Below, in pieces: positions 54,133 through 63,548 of a DNA stretch of 64,000 nt (its first letter is position 1; each line of letters starts with the position of its first letter). A program made the translations under genes and the position numbers. Origin of the DNA: an uncultured Bacteroides sp. (GTDB lineage: Bacteria > Bacteroidota > Bacteroidia > Bacteroidales > Bacteroidaceae); the NCBI GenBank assembly GCA_902388495.1, contig CABMPP010000009.1, positions 85,998 through 149,997 on the forward strand, read 5' to 3'. The notes below the pieces were generated by a model. The model was not told the DNA's origin. It searched no databases and worked only from the letters and a program-made list of their open reading frames with translations.

Positions 54133-56469
54133 ATGAGACAATTATACTACGCCATTCAGACGCTGATCCGTGGACGTGACAGCAACATCACCAAGATACT
54201 CTCCCTCACGGTAGGGCTGTTTATCGGGATTCTGCTGTTCGCCTGCATCGCTTTTCAGTTGAGCTTCAATAACTTCTTCCGTGAGCCGCAACAGCTCTAC
54301 GTGACGTATCTGACCAATATACTGAACGGAGTGCCTGACGAAGGTTTTCCCGACACTTACGGTACGCTTTCGGCCGCCTTGCGCGAGAACTTTCCGCAAG
54401 AGGTGGAAGATGCCACCACAATTCGCGACGTTGCTCCGTTGGTGTACTACCACGACGGCAAGCGCCTGGTAGAAGAGTGCATCTACGGAGACGACCATTC
54501 GTTTTCTACCCTGGGGATTCGTGTACTGGCAGGACGTCCCGAAGAACTGCTGAAGGAAGATGCCGTATTCATCTCCCGCTCTATGGCGCAACGGATAGGA
54601 GTAGGCGAGAATCTTTCCGATGCCATCGGGCAGACGCTCTACTACAACCGTACCCAGCCGTTCAATGTGCGCGGTGTGTTCGAGGATCTACCTGAGAATA
54701 CGGATATACGTTTTGACGTGGTAAACTCCATGAGTTGGTACTGGAATGCCAACCGTGCCGGCTGGGGATTCGACATGAGCTACTATTCTATCGTCCGCTT
54801 CCGCCATCCCGATGCAGATGCCGCCACTGTGGAGGCACGCCTGCCCGACATGTTGCGCAAGTATATGCCCGACTTCAACAAGGATGCTGCCGACCGCTGG
54901 GAGCTTTCCTTCCGTCCTTTGTCGGACTATCATACTCAAGACCCTACCGTCCATACGATGATCGTGGTGATGCTTGTCCTTGCCGTTGCCATCTTGCTGC
55001 TGGCGGCGTTCAACTATGTGCTTATCTCCATTTCTTCGATGGCACGGCGTGCCAAGGCGGTGGGGGTACACAAGTGCAGCGGTGCTACCGGTGGCAATGT
55101 CTTTTCGATGTTTCTGCTGGAGACGGCGATGATCGTGCTCTTCTCCATCTTCCTGGTGGGGCTGCTGATGTACAACTTCCGCGACTTTGTGGAAGAGACG
55201 GTGGCAGCACGGCTGGGATCGCTCTTCAGCCTGCAGACGCTGTGGGTGCCTGCACTGGTGGTGTTGCTGGTATTTTTGCTGGCAGGTGTGTTGCCGGCAT
55301 GGTTGCTCTCGTCGGTACCCGTCACGCAAGTATTCCGCCGCTACACGGAGCGGAAGACGTCGTGGAAGCGGCCACTGCTCTTCATCCAGTTTGTAGGGGT
55401 GACGTTTATATTGGGATTCCTTGTGGTGGTGGTGGCGCAATATCACAGGGTGACCAGCCGCAGTCTGGGTTACGATCCTACCGGCGTGGCAGTGTGCTGG
55501 GCGCAGATAGACAGCGATTACGACAATACCAGCCGTACCTTCCGCAACTTGCCGATGGTAGCGGATTACAGCGCTGCTGCGCAGACCATCTGCGAAGGAT
55601 ATAGCGGCGATACGTTCGAGGCAGAGAGCGGTCGCAAGGTCAATGTACGCCTGGATTGGGTAGCCCCCGGCTTCGTGCCGATGATGGGCATCCGCATCTT
55701 GCAGGGGCATAACTTCTCCGGTACGGGCATCAACGGCAGCCGCTACACCGACCACAACGAGGCGCTGGTGAACGAAGAATTTGTCCGCCAAGCAGGACTG
55801 ACGGGCGACGTCGTAGGCAGCATCATCAGCTGGCACGACTACAAGATGACCATCATCGGTGTGATGGCCGACTTTGCCGTCCGCAGCGCTTACGACCCAC
55901 AGCCCCCCGTGGTGCTGGTGCAGAGGATGAATATGGCCATGACGCATTACGTCCGCCTGAAACCGCCCTTTGCCGAAAACCTGAAGTTGCTTAACGAACG
56001 GACGTTGGAGATGTTTCCGGCCAAAGACATCGTCTTCTCCTCCCTTGAACGGGAACTGAAGGACCAGTACGTCGAAGTCCGTCGTTTCCGCAACATCGCG
56101 ATACTGGCCACCATCTCCATTTTCCTTGTTACTCTGATGGGGCTGCTGGGCTACGTGAACGACGAGATACGCCGTCGCAGCAAGGAGATAGCCATCCGCA
56201 AGGTGAACGGGGCCACGGCACGAGACATCATCCGCCTGCTCTCTCGCGACATAGCCTGGACGGCAATTCCTGCCGTGCTCCTGGGCTGCGGATTCGCCTA
56301 TTTCTTCGGATTACGTTGGTTGGAGAGTTTTGCCGACCAGGCCCGTCCGGGGATGCTGCTCTTTGCAGGTGTGGCGCTGCTGGTGCTGCTGGTCATTGCC
56401 GTTTGCGTGGTGTTCAGGACTTGGAGGATAGCCAACGAAAATCCGGTGAAGAGTATCAAGAGCGAATAA
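54133..56469 (+). CDS. MacB/FtsX-type ABC transporter permease 3
   Basis: A 778-aa paralogue (MRQLYYAIQTLIRGRDSNITKIL) with the conserved block AVGVHKCSGATGGNVFSMFLLE, helix 5 LLFIQFVGVTFILGFLVVVVAQY, the late RRRSKEIAIRKVNGATARDI block that precedes the final helices, and C-terminus NENPVKSIKSE. Eight helices and two periplasmic domains are predicted. It is third in the permease series, with G+C content a little higher than upstream copies. Confidence 0.9.
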   Translation: MRQLYYAIQTLIRGRDSNITKILSLTVGLFIGILLFACIAFQLSFNNFFREPQQLYVTYLTNILNGVPDEGFPDTYGTLSAALRENFPQEVEDATTIRDVAPLVYYHDGKRLVEECIYGDDHSFSTLGIRVLAGRPEELLKEDAVFISRSMAQRIGVGENLSDAIGQTLYYNRTQPFNVRGVFEDLPENTDIRFDVVNSMSWYWNANRAGWGFDMSYYSIVRFRHPDADAATVEARLPDMLRKYMPDFNKDAADRWELSFRPLSDYHTQDPTVHTMIVVMLVLAVAILLLAAFNYVLISISSMARRAKAVGVHKCSGATGGNVFSMFLLETAMIVLFSIFLVGLLMYNFRDFVEETVAARLGSLFSLQTLWVPALVVLLVFLLAGVLPAWLLSSVPVTQVFRRYTERKTSWKRPLLFIQFVGVTFILGFLVVVVAQYHRVTSRSLGYDPTGVAVCWAQIDSDYDNTSRTFRNLPMVADYSAAAQTICEGYSGDTFEAESGRKVNVRLDWVAPGFVPMMGIRILQGHNFSGTGINGSRYTDHNEALVNEEFVRQAGLTGDVVGSIISWHDYKMTIIGVMADFAVRSAYDPQPPVVLVQRMNMAMTHYVRLKPPFAENLKLLNERTLEMFPAKDIVFSSLERELKDQYVEVRRFRNIAILATISIFLVTLMGLLGYVNDEIRRRSKEIAIRKVNGATARDIIRLLSRDIAWTAIPAVLLGCGFAYFFGLRWLESFADQARPGMLLFAGVALLVLLVIAVCVVFRTWRIANENPVKSIKSE

Positions 56470-56501
56470 GAAAAAGATTTCTAATAAAAAAACAGGATGC
56501 T

Positions 56502-58799
56502 ATGAGACACATTTACTATGCCTTTCAAACACTGCTACGCGGACATGGTTCCAATATCATCAAGATTCTGTCATTGGCATTTGGTCTGCTGATGTCCGTC
56601 TTCCTCTTTGCCCGCATCGCTTTCGAACTGAATTTCGATAACTTCTATCACGAGTCGGACAAGCTCTACCTGGTGATGACCGGATGGATGGAGGACGGCG
56701 TGCTGAGGGGAGGATATGGAGACTACACCGTCCACTCCATCCCCGGAGCTGTTGCCGAAGAGTTTCCGGACGAAGTGCAGAGCGCTACTACCTGCTTTAC
56801 CTTCGGTGGGAAAAGGCTGAAGCTGGGCAACCGCAAGTTCGAAGTGCCCATGGTCATGGCAGACACTCTTTACTTCGCTACCTTGGGACTGCCGGTGCTC
56901 GAAGGCGATCCGCAGGAGCTTGCCAATCCCGATGTGATATTTCTTTCGAAGAGCGTGGCACGGAGAATCTTCGGTAGCGAGAACCCGATAGGACAGACGC
57001 TGAACTACGGGGGTGAGGAGATACCGATGCTCGTCAAGGGGATTTATGCCGATGTGCCGCTGAATACGGTGCTGAATCCTCATCCCGATGCCATCGTCTC
57101 TTTCTCCAGCATAGAGCGCCACAACTGGGCTCGGCTGGGATGGAACAGTGGCGGTAACTTCCAAGGCTATCTCCGACTGCGTTCCCGGCAGGATGCCGAA
57201 GCGCTGAACGAACGGATGACGGCTGCCGTTGCCCGTCACATCCCCGGTGACAGCAAGCTGGAACTGGCCGTGAGGATCTTTCCCGTCAAAGATATACACT
57301 TAAGGAGTCCACAGGTGAAGAAGATGATTGGGATCATGTTCTTCCTGGGCATCGTGCTGCTCTTTACCACGGCACTGAACTATGTGCTTGTTTCCGTTTC
57401 CTCGCTGACGCAGCGTGCCAAGGCCATCGGCGTGCACAAGTGCAGCGGTGCGTCGGGACGCAGCATCTTCTCCATGTTTATGGTAGAGACGGCGGCAGTG
57501 ATAGTGCTGGCGCTGCTGGTAATAGGATTCATGGTATATGTCTTTCATGATAAGATGGAAGAATTGGCAGCCATTCCGCTTGCCACACTCTTCGACTGGC
57601 AGAATCTGTGGGCACCGCTGGCTGTGGTTGCTGTATTGTTCCTGTTGGGAGGCTGCCTGCCGGGCATGCTGTTTTCGCGTATTCCCGTCACGCAGGTGTT
57701 TCGCCGCTACACGTCGGGGCGCAGGGGATGGAAGCGGGTGCTGCTGTTTGTGCAGTTCATTGGTGCGGCGTTTATCCTGGGCATGATGTTGGTGGTCTGT
57801 GCGCAATACCAATATGTCACGAAGCGCGACCGTGGTTTCCGTCCGGAGCGTGTGGCATCCCTTTTCCAGCGTATGGAAAACCCCGACCAGCTGCGCAGCG
57901 TAGTGGGCAATCTGCCTTATGTTGAGGCAGTGGCATCTGCCGGAGGAACAATGACCGGCTTCAGGGCACAGTACATACTGACGGACAACCAGGGCAACAA
58001 ACTCTTCAGTCCCCGCAACAGTACGTTCGACAAAGATTTCCTTTCCTTCATCGGCTTGAAGCTGGAAGCAGGGAACAACCTGACGGGCGAAGGTCAGCTG
58101 CTCGTCAACCGTCCCTTTGTGGAACAGATGAAATGGACGGGTAGCGGTGTGGGCGAACAAGTGAAAGATCATGGCACAGTGGTAGGTGTGCTCAGCACTT
58201 TCGCCTTTGCCACAGGACCGGACGATAGGGAGCCGGTGATGATAGAGTGGGAGGGCGGAACGGCCAGCAACTTGCACGTTCGCCTCAAAGAGCCGATGGA
58301 CGATAACCTGGCGCGCCTGAACGAGGAGATGAAGAAGTTGTATCCGCAGGAAGAGAATCTCATATTCATCTCATTGGAGGCGGAGATGCGCAGCTTTGCA
58401 GAGTCGGTACGCGTGTTTCGCGACGTCACACTGCTGGCATCCATCACGATACTTTTCATTATCCTGATGGGGCTGGTAGGGTATGTGAACGATGAAGTCC
58501 GCCTGCGCTCCAAGGAGATTGCCATCCGCAAGGTGAACGGGGCAGAGGTGGGCAGTGTGTTGCGTCTGTTGTCACGAGACGTGCTGTGGCTGGCGGTTCC
58601 GGCGGTGGCGCTGGGTACTTTCGGAGCGACACGGGGCGGAGAGAGCTGGGTCAGCCAGTTTTCTGATGCCAGGCCTATGCCGGTGATGGGCTATGTGGCG
58701 ATGGGTGTCTTCCTGTTGTTGTTTATCCTGGCTTGCGTGGTGATGAAAGCGTGGCGCATTGCCAATGAGAATCCGGTGAAGAGTATCAAGAATGAATAA
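56502..58799 (+). CDS. MacB/FtsX-type ABC transporter permease 4
   Basis: A 765-aa paralogue starting MRHIYYAFQTLLRGHGSNIIKIL. A longer frame from 56316 runs back into permease 3 and is rejected because ATG at 56502 aligns with the other three starts and follows the previous stop by 32 bases. It has the block AIGVHKCSGASGRSIFSMFMVE and the late LRSKEIAIRKVNGAEVGSV motif. The C-terminus is NENPVKSIKNE. It is the last gene of the operon; no hairpin terminator follows directly. Confidence 0.9.
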   Translation: MRHIYYAFQTLLRGHGSNIIKILSLAFGLLMSVFLFARIAFELNFDNFYHESDKLYLVMTGWMEDGVLRGGYGDYTVHSIPGAVAEEFPDEVQSATTCFTFGGKRLKLGNRKFEVPMVMADTLYFATLGLPVLEGDPQELANPDVIFLSKSVARRIFGSENPIGQTLNYGGEEIPMLVKGIYADVPLNTVLNPHPDAIVSFSSIERHNWARLGWNSGGNFQGYLRLRSRQDAEALNERMTAAVARHIPGDSKLELAVRIFPVKDIHLRSPQVKKMIGIMFFLGIVLLFTTALNYVLVSVSSLTQRAKAIGVHKCSGASGRSIFSMFMVETAAVIVLALLVIGFMVYVFHDKMEELAAIPLATLFDWQNLWAPLAVVAVLFLLGGCLPGMLFSRIPVTQVFRRYTSGRRGWKRVLLFVQFIGAAFILGMMLVVCAQYQYVTKRDRGFRPERVASLFQRMENPDQLRSVVGNLPYVEAVASAGGTMTGFRAQYILTDNQGNKLFSPRNSTFDKDFLSFIGLKLEAGNNLTGEGQLLVNRPFVEQMKWTGSGVGEQVKDHGTVVGVLSTFAFATGPDDREPVMIEWEGGTASNLHVRLKEPMDDNLARLNEEMKKLYPQEENLIFISLEAEMRSFAESVRVFRDVTLLASITILFIILMGLVGYVNDEVRLRSKEIAIRKVNGAEVGSVLRLLSRDVLWLAVPAVALGTFGATRGGESWVSQFSDARPMPVMGYVAMGVFLLLFILACVVMKAWRIANENPVKSIKNE

Positions 58800-58819
58800 A
58801 GCCTTTGTATCGCGCAGGG

Positions 58820-58906
58820 ACAAGTAATGTGCTGCCTTGGAACAAATAATGTGCTGATGCAAAACAAATAATGTGCTGATGGGGGACAAGTAATGTTCTA
58901 CTGAGG
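58820..58906 (+). repeat. Four-unit 22-bp tandem array after the permease operon
   Basis: Units start at 58820, 58842, 58863 and 58885 (periods 22, 21, 22). Each begins acaa(g/a)taatgt and continues gctg or tcta. Unlike the array at 33660, the units lack clear internal dyads. It begins 20 bases after the permease 4 stop. Confidence 0.75.
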
Positions 58907-58949
58907 ATGTGATGTTGATTGTATAGTATTATTATTGAAAATAATGTGA

Positions 58950-59351
58950 AAGAGGGGTCAACATAGGTTCAGGTTCACTATGACCCCTCTCTGGGACTCT
59001 TTAAGTGAGGTGTGAAATTTGTAATGTTTTGATATTTAATGGACTATGTAGAATGGTCTTCTTCTTGTTGACTCGAAAAACTTCAAAGTCTGTTCTCTTA
59101 GATTTTAAAAAGTAAAAATATGAATGTAAGTATATTTGGTTTTATCAACAGACGGGGAATTAAAAGGCTGACAGAAGAATTTATTTTAGACAAAAGAACA
59201 TAAGAACAAAAGAAAGAAACATCTTAAATATGTTCTTTTGTTCTTATGTCTTAAAATATAATTTGTAATTTTATCTCTTATATTTACATCGTTTTTAAAA
59301 GTGGGCTAAAAAGAAGGGTCAAAGTGAACCTGACCCTAACCTGACCCCTAT
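58950..59351. mobile_element. About 400-bp non-coding segment with 39-bp inverted arms (MITE-like)
   Basis: 58950-58988 and 59313-59351 are inverted copies matching at 32 of 39 positions, sharing agtgaacctga and tgacccct. Each arm is itself a dyad (ggggtca ... tgacccc). The interior has no credible gene and contains the dispersed hairpin at 59188-59256. No transposase and no clear target duplication were seen, so a non-autonomous element, a structured RNA or a regulatory segment are all possible. Confidence 0.5.
59188..59256 (+). repeat. Dispersed hairpin repeat, copy 1
   Basis: A hairpin of about 69 bases with stem core cataagaacaaaagaa and its complement ttcttttgttcttatg, near-identical to the copy at 63479-63548 and in the same orientation. 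The loop regions differ. It lies in a non-coding gap. Confidence 0.75.
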
Positions 59352-59477
59352 ATTGGCAAATTCTGTTTGCTAACTTTTTGTTGTATAGCGCTTTAATTGC
59401 ATTTGTGGAAATATATTATGCAACCGATTTTAATGAGGGAGTGCTGTAAATCTTAAATCACTTATTTTGAAAATACT

Positions 59478-60833
59478 TTATATCTGTGTAAGCGGTGTTA
59501 ACCTCTTCAGCTTCTTTACATATATCCACAGTGCCACCACTGCCGTAATAAATGCAAAGATGTCCGATACCGGCATGCACATCCAGATCCCATCCAACCC
59601 CCAGTAATGGGGGAAAATCAGCAGTCCCGGCAGCAGATAGAGCAACTGGCGGGTCAGTGAAAGGAAGATACTGATTTTGGCTTTTCCTATGCTCTGGAAG
59701 AAATTGCTTATCACAATCTGAGCACCCACCAGCGGGAAGATGGCTACGCAGATGCGTACACCCCGGGCAGCAAGATTGATCAGCTGGTCATCGCCGGTGA
59801 ATATGGCAGACACGGCATGTGGAAACAGTTCGCAGATGATGAACCCGGTACTGGTGATGCAGACACCGGTAATGATGCCCAGCCGTAAGGTAGCCTTCAC
59901 ACGATCGTGCTTCTGCGCACCGAAGTTATAGCCTACGATAGGCTGCATGCCCATCGTCAATCCCAGCACAATCATTACGTATAGCGTAAGCAGGCGGTTG
60001 ATGATTCCGTAGGCGCCGATGGCCATGTCGCCGCCATGCTCCTGCAAACTGTTGTTTATGATAATCACAATGGCGCAGGCACATACGTTCATCAGGAAGG
60101 GAGACATACCGATGGAGAGGATATTGCCGATGATGCGCTTCTTCATTCTCCAGAACCCATGCTGCAAGCGTACGATGCTCGTCTTTTGGAGGAAGTGACT
60201 TATCACCCACACCATGCCGATGAACTGCGAAATGACCGTAGCCGTAGCTGCACCACGGATGCCCCAGTCGAACTGGAAGATAAAGATAGGAGCCAGGATG
60301 ATGTTGCAGACTACCGTTACCATCGACGTCAGCATCGCTTTCTTGGGATAGCCCGTGGCACGCATGATGTTGTTCAGTCCGATCATGGTATAGGTAACGG
60401 GTGTGCCCAGCAGAATCACCTGCATAAAGTCGCGTGCATAGGGCAGCGTGTCTTTGCTGGCACCGAAGAAGCGCAGGATGTCATCCAGAAACAGAAATGA
60501 AACAGTACCGAATACTACGGCATTGATGAGGCAGAACATCAGCGTATTTCCCAACACCTCGTTGGCACCGTCCATATCTTTCTGCCCCAGCCGGATGGAC
60601 GAAATAGTAGATCCGCCTGCCGATACGATCGTACAGAAAGCCACTACCAGGTTCATCAGCGGGAAGGTGATGGCAAGTCCGGCAATACCCATGGCACCTA
60701 CACCGTGACCGATGAAGATGCTGTCGATAATGTTATACAAAGAAGTGATTGTCATCGCAATGATGGCGGGGATGGAGTACTGCAGAAGCAGTTTGCCAAT
60801 GCGTTCGGTGCCTAAAATGTGCGGGTTGTTCAT
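59478..60833 (-). CDS. MATE family efflux transporter
   Basis: A 451-aa protein with 12 predicted membrane helices in two halves. The start LGTERIGKLLLQYSIPAIIAMTITSLYNIIDSIFIGHGVGAMGIAGLAITFPLMNLV is typical of bacterial MATE transporters, and the second half begins GMSPFLMNVCACAIVIIINNSL, with MGMQPIVGYNFGAQKHDRV as the repeated family block. It probably exports cationic drugs or metabolites with Na+ or H+ antiport. Substrate unknown. Confidence 0.93.
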   Translation of the reverse strand: MNNPHILGTERIGKLLLQYSIPAIIAMTITSLYNIIDSIFIGHGVGAMGIAGLAITFPLMNLVVAFCTIVSAGGSTISSIRLGQKDMDGANEVLGNTLMFCLINAVVFGTVSFLFLDDILRFFGASKDTLPYARDFMQVILLGTPVTYTMIGLNNIMRATGYPKKAMLTSMVTVVCNIILAPIFIFQFDWGIRGAATATVISQFIGMVWVISHFLQKTSIVRLQHGFWRMKKRIIGNILSIGMSPFLMNVCACAIVIIINNSLQEHGGDMAIGAYGIINRLLTLYVMIVLGLTMGMQPIVGYNFGAQKHDRVKATLRLGIITGVCITSTGFIICELFPHAVSAIFTGDDQLINLAARGVRICVAIFPLVGAQIVISNFFQSIGKAKISIFLSLTRQLLYLLPGLLIFPHYWGLDGIWMCMPVSDIFAFITAVVALWIYVKKLKRLTPLTQI

Positions 60834-60857
60834 CTGTCAAGAGTCAATTAAGTGGTG

Positions 60858-60865
60858 CAAAGGTA
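60858..60865 (-). promoter_or_regulatory. -7 box upstream of the MATE gene
   Basis: TACCTTTG on the minus strand matches TAnnTTTG 24 bases before the MATE ATG. A matching -33 was not found. The gap to the divergent HAD gene is 117 bases. Confidence 0.5.
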
Positions 60866-60950
60866 CAAAAAATTTGTTTGCTTCGCAGATTATTCTCACC
60901 TTTGCTGCCGATAAATCAATGGTATTAATAGATAAAGGTAAAAGAACGTT

Positions 60951-61598
60951 ATGGATACAACAAAAAACATTGCCGTCCTCTTCGATTTTGACGGTGTCGT
61001 GGTAGACACTGAGACACAGTATAGCATCTTCTGGCATAAGGTAGGAGTGGACTATCTGGGACAGGACGATCTCGAAAACCGTGTGAAAGGCCAGACCTTG
61101 GTCTACATTTACGATACCTTCTTCCCCGGACTTGTTCAGGAACAGCAGGAAATCACTGCCGCCCTCAACCGCTTTGAGCAGGAAATGTCGTACGATTACC
61201 TCCCCGGTGTGATCGACTTCATTGCCGACTTGCGCAGCCACGACGTACGCCTGGCCGTCGTCACCAGTTCCAACGATCAGAAGATGGCTGCCGTCTACCG
61301 TGCCCATCCCGAGGTGAAGACCCTCTTCGACCGCATTCTTACTGCCGAAATGTTCACCCGCTCCAAACCTGCACCCGATTGCTTTCTGCTGGGTATGGAG
61401 GTATTCGGCACTACTCCCGAAACGACGTATGTCTTCGAGGATTCCTTCAACGGACTGAAAGCCGGTATGGCCTCCGATGCCACCGTCATCGGCCTTGCCA
61501 CCACCAACAGCCGCGAAGATATCGCTCCGCTCTGCCACCATATTTTAGATGATTTCTGTGGTTTCAGCTACGATAAAATGCTCCAGGTGCACAAGTAA
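60951..61598 (+). CDS. HAD family phosphatase (beta-phosphoglucomutase-like)
   Basis: The 215-aa HAD-IA protein has the nucleophile motif LFDFDGVVVDTE at residue 10, VVTSSND as motif II, the Lys of motif III in RSKPAPDCFL and VFEDSFNGLKAG as motif IV, with a helical cap in between. It would be a soluble sugar- or nucleotide-phosphate phosphatase or a phosphoglucomutase; the wording does not allow a choice. It is divergent from the MATE gene and precedes panB. Confidence 0.88.
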   Translation: MDTTKNIAVLFDFDGVVVDTETQYSIFWHKVGVDYLGQDDLENRVKGQTLVYIYDTFFPGLVQEQQEITAALNRFEQEMSYDYLPGVIDFIADLRSHDVRLAVVTSSNDQKMAAVYRAHPEVKTLFDRILTAEMFTRSKPAPDCFLLGMEVFGTTPETTYVFEDSFNGLKAGMASDATVIGLATTNSREDIAPLCHHILDDFCGFSYDKMLQVHK

Positions 61599-61611
61599 AG
61601 GGAAAAAGCAG

Positions 61612-61619
61612 TACCTTTG
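61612..61619 (+). promoter_or_regulatory. -7 box upstream of panB
   Basis: TACCTTTG matches TAnnTTTG, 73 bases before the panB ATG, just after the HAD stop. No clear -33 box at consensus spacing. Confidence 0.5.
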
Positions 61620-61692
61620 CGCGGAAAAAAGATTGATGTGGTATTATCACATTGGCACATTAGCATATTAACACATAAAATAACAAACAATT

Positions 61693-62514
61693 ATGGCTGG
61701 ATATATTTCAGACGACACTCGTAAAGTCACCACGCATCGTCTCGTGGAAATGAAGCAAAGAGGCGAAAAGATATCAATGCTCACAGCTTATGATTACACC
61801 ATGGCGCAGATTGTAGATGGTGCAGGTATGGACGTGATTCTCGTGGGCGACTCGGCCTCCAACGTAATGGCAGGTAACGTGACGACTCTTCCCATGACGC
61901 TCGACCAGATGATTTATCATGCTAAGTCGGTAGTCCGCGGGGTAAAGCGCGCTATGGTCATCGTCGATATGCCTTTCGGTTCTTACCAGGGCAACGAACT
62001 CGAAGGACTTGCTTCGGCCATCCGCATCATGAAGGAGAGCCATGCCGATGCCTTGAAGCTGGAAGGCGGAGAAGAGATCATCGGTACCGTGAAGCGTATT
62101 CTCAGTGCCGGCATTCCCATCATGGGGCACCTTGGGCTGATGCCGCAATCCATCAATAAATATGGTACTTACACCGTTCGCGCCAAGGATGATGCCGAAG
62201 CCGAGAAGCTGGTGCGTGACGCCCACTTGCTCGAAGAGGCCGGATGCTTCGGACTGGTATTGGAGAAGATTCCCGCCGCCCTTGCCGAACGTGTGGCAAG
62301 CGAGCTGACCATTCCCGTTATCGGCATTGGTGCCGGTGGAGGTGTAGATGGCCAGGTGCTGGTGATTCAGGATATGTTGGGTATGAACAATGGTTTCCGT
62401 CCACGCTTCCTGCGTCGCTATGCCGACCTCCATACAGTGATGACGGATGCTATCAGCCGATATGTATCTGATGTGAAGAACTTAGATTTCCCGAATGAGA
62501 AAGAACAGTACTAA
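61693..62514 (+). CDS. panB: 3-methyl-2-oxobutanoate hydroxymethyltransferase
   Basis: This 273-aa enzyme makes ketopantoate from 2-ketoisovalerate and methylene-tetrahydrofolate, the first step of pantothenate (and so CoA) synthesis. It has [33 protein letters not shown], with the metal-binding Asp, then [17 protein letters not shown] and [24 protein letters not shown]. Length is normal. Its 3' end overlaps the next gene by 20 bases if the first ATG of that gene is used. Confidence 0.97.
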   Translation: MAGYISDDTRKVTTHRLVEMKQRGEKISMLTAYDYTMAQIVDGAGMDVILVGDSASNVMAGNVTTLPMTLDQMIYHAKSVVRGVKRAMVIVDMPFGSYQGNELEGLASAIRIMKESHADALKLEGGEEIIGTVKRILSAGIPIMGHLGLMPQSINKYGTYTVRAKDDAEAEKLVRDAHLLEEAGCFGLVLEKIPAALAERVASELTIPVIGIGAGGGVDGQVLVIQDMLGMNNGFRPRFLRRYADLHTVMTDAISRYVSDVKNLDFPNEKEQY

Positions 62515-63472
62515 CAAACTTATGACACTGAACTTCTGGCGGATGTGCATTGCAAACTTGCTTTTGTATGCATCCGCCTATCTGCTTTTCCCGTTGCTGC
62601 CTTTCGTTATGGGGCAGCAGTTGGATGTCTCTGTCGGTAAGACGGGTGTCATGTTCCTGGTGTTTGCAGCGGCGATGTTCGTTGTAGGCCCGTTTCATGC
62701 TCATCTGGTCGACGAATACAAACGGAAACGTGTGCTGCTGTACGCTACGTTCGTGATGTTGGCAGCTACCTTGGGGTATGCTTTTGTAGATAGCTATATG
62801 CATCTTTTGTTGCTTGCCGCAGTGCAGGGAGCATGCTTCGGACTGGCCACGACGGCCGGTATCACCGTAGCTATCGACATCACTACTTCTGCACGACGCA
62901 GTGCCGGAAACATGGTTTATGCCTGGTCGGCACGTTTGGGCATGCTGGTAGGTGCGGTGCTGGGTGCATGGCTGTACAAGGCTTATGATTTCCGTACTGT
63001 TATTTATTTATCTGTGGCTGCCGGACTGCTCAGCATGTTCTTTGTGTCGAGGGTGTACGTTGCATTCCGCGCTCCCATCGGGATGGCGTGGTGCAATGCC
63101 GACCGCTTTCTGCTGCCCCGCGCGTGGCTTCCTGCCGTCAACATGTTGCTGATAGCTTTTGTTCCGGGAGTGTTGCTGCCATTGATGGCTGTGGGCGATT
63201 ACTGGTCGCTGCTGGCGCTGGCGGTACTGGCATTCGTTACGGTGCCGTTTACGAGGATGTTCGTAAAGCTGTCGCACCATTGCCAGCGGGGAACGGCGAA
63301 CACAACATGCCATTTGTCTATGGAGGTGGGTATGCTGGTGGGCATTGCAGTGGCTTGTCATCTGATGGATAAGGCGCAGATCTATCATGCCGGTTCTGTT
63401 GCCGCCCTGCTTTCACTGTTCTGCTTTGTGTTGCTGACTTATCCTTATTATAAAAGAAAACGGGTGAGGTAG
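62495..63472 (+). CDS. Short MFS transporter-like membrane protein
   Basis: The 325-aa protein resembles major facilitator proteins: [24 protein letters not shown] at the start, [20 protein letters not shown] as the motif-A-like loop, and [28 protein letters not shown]. About 10 hydrophobic segments are seen; usual MFS proteins have 12 in about 400 residues, so it is shorter than the family norm. ATG at 62495 overlaps panB; ATG at 62522 would give a start at MTLNFWRMC and is also plausible. Substrate unknown. Confidence 0.82.
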   Translation: MRKNSTNKLMTLNFWRMCIANLLLYASAYLLFPLLPFVMGQQLDVSVGKTGVMFLVFAAAMFVVGPFHAHLVDEYKRKRVLLYATFVMLAATLGYAFVDSYMHLLLLAAVQGACFGLATTAGITVAIDITTSARRSAGNMVYAWSARLGMLVGAVLGAWLYKAYDFRTVIYLSVAAGLLSMFFVSRVYVAFRAPIGMAWCNADRFLLPRAWLPAVNMLLIAFVPGVLLPLMAVGDYWSLLALAVLAFVTVPFTRMFVKLSHHCQRGTANTTCHLSMEVGMLVGIAVACHLMDKAQIYHAGSVAALLSLFCFVLLTYPYYKRKRVR

Positions 63473-63478
63473 GTTCTG

Positions 63479-63548
63479 AGACAAAAGAACATAAGTACAA
63501 AAGAAGAAATTATTCTAAAAATATGTTCTTTTGTTCTTATGTCTTAAA
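63479..63548. terminator. Dispersed hairpin repeat, copy 2, between convergent genes
   Basis: A near copy of the element at 59188-59256 with the same cataag...cttatg stem. It begins 7 bases after the MFS stop and reaches the end of the convergent kinase gene, so it probably ends transcription from both sides. Confidence 0.65.

Noticed and set aside
52209..55947. Antisense frames of 419-471 codons across the permeases
   Set aside because: Same reason: the sense frames are clear paralogous permeases, and the antisense products are His/Gln-rich with no domain features.
56316..56501. N-terminal extension of permease 4
   Set aside because: It reads out of frame through the 3' end of permease 3; the start at 56502 aligns with the other three permeases.
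58800..59477. Search for a gene or tRNA in the large gap
   Set aside because: Only short frames without family features and no tRNA-like cloverleaf were seen; the gap holds repeats and hairpins only.
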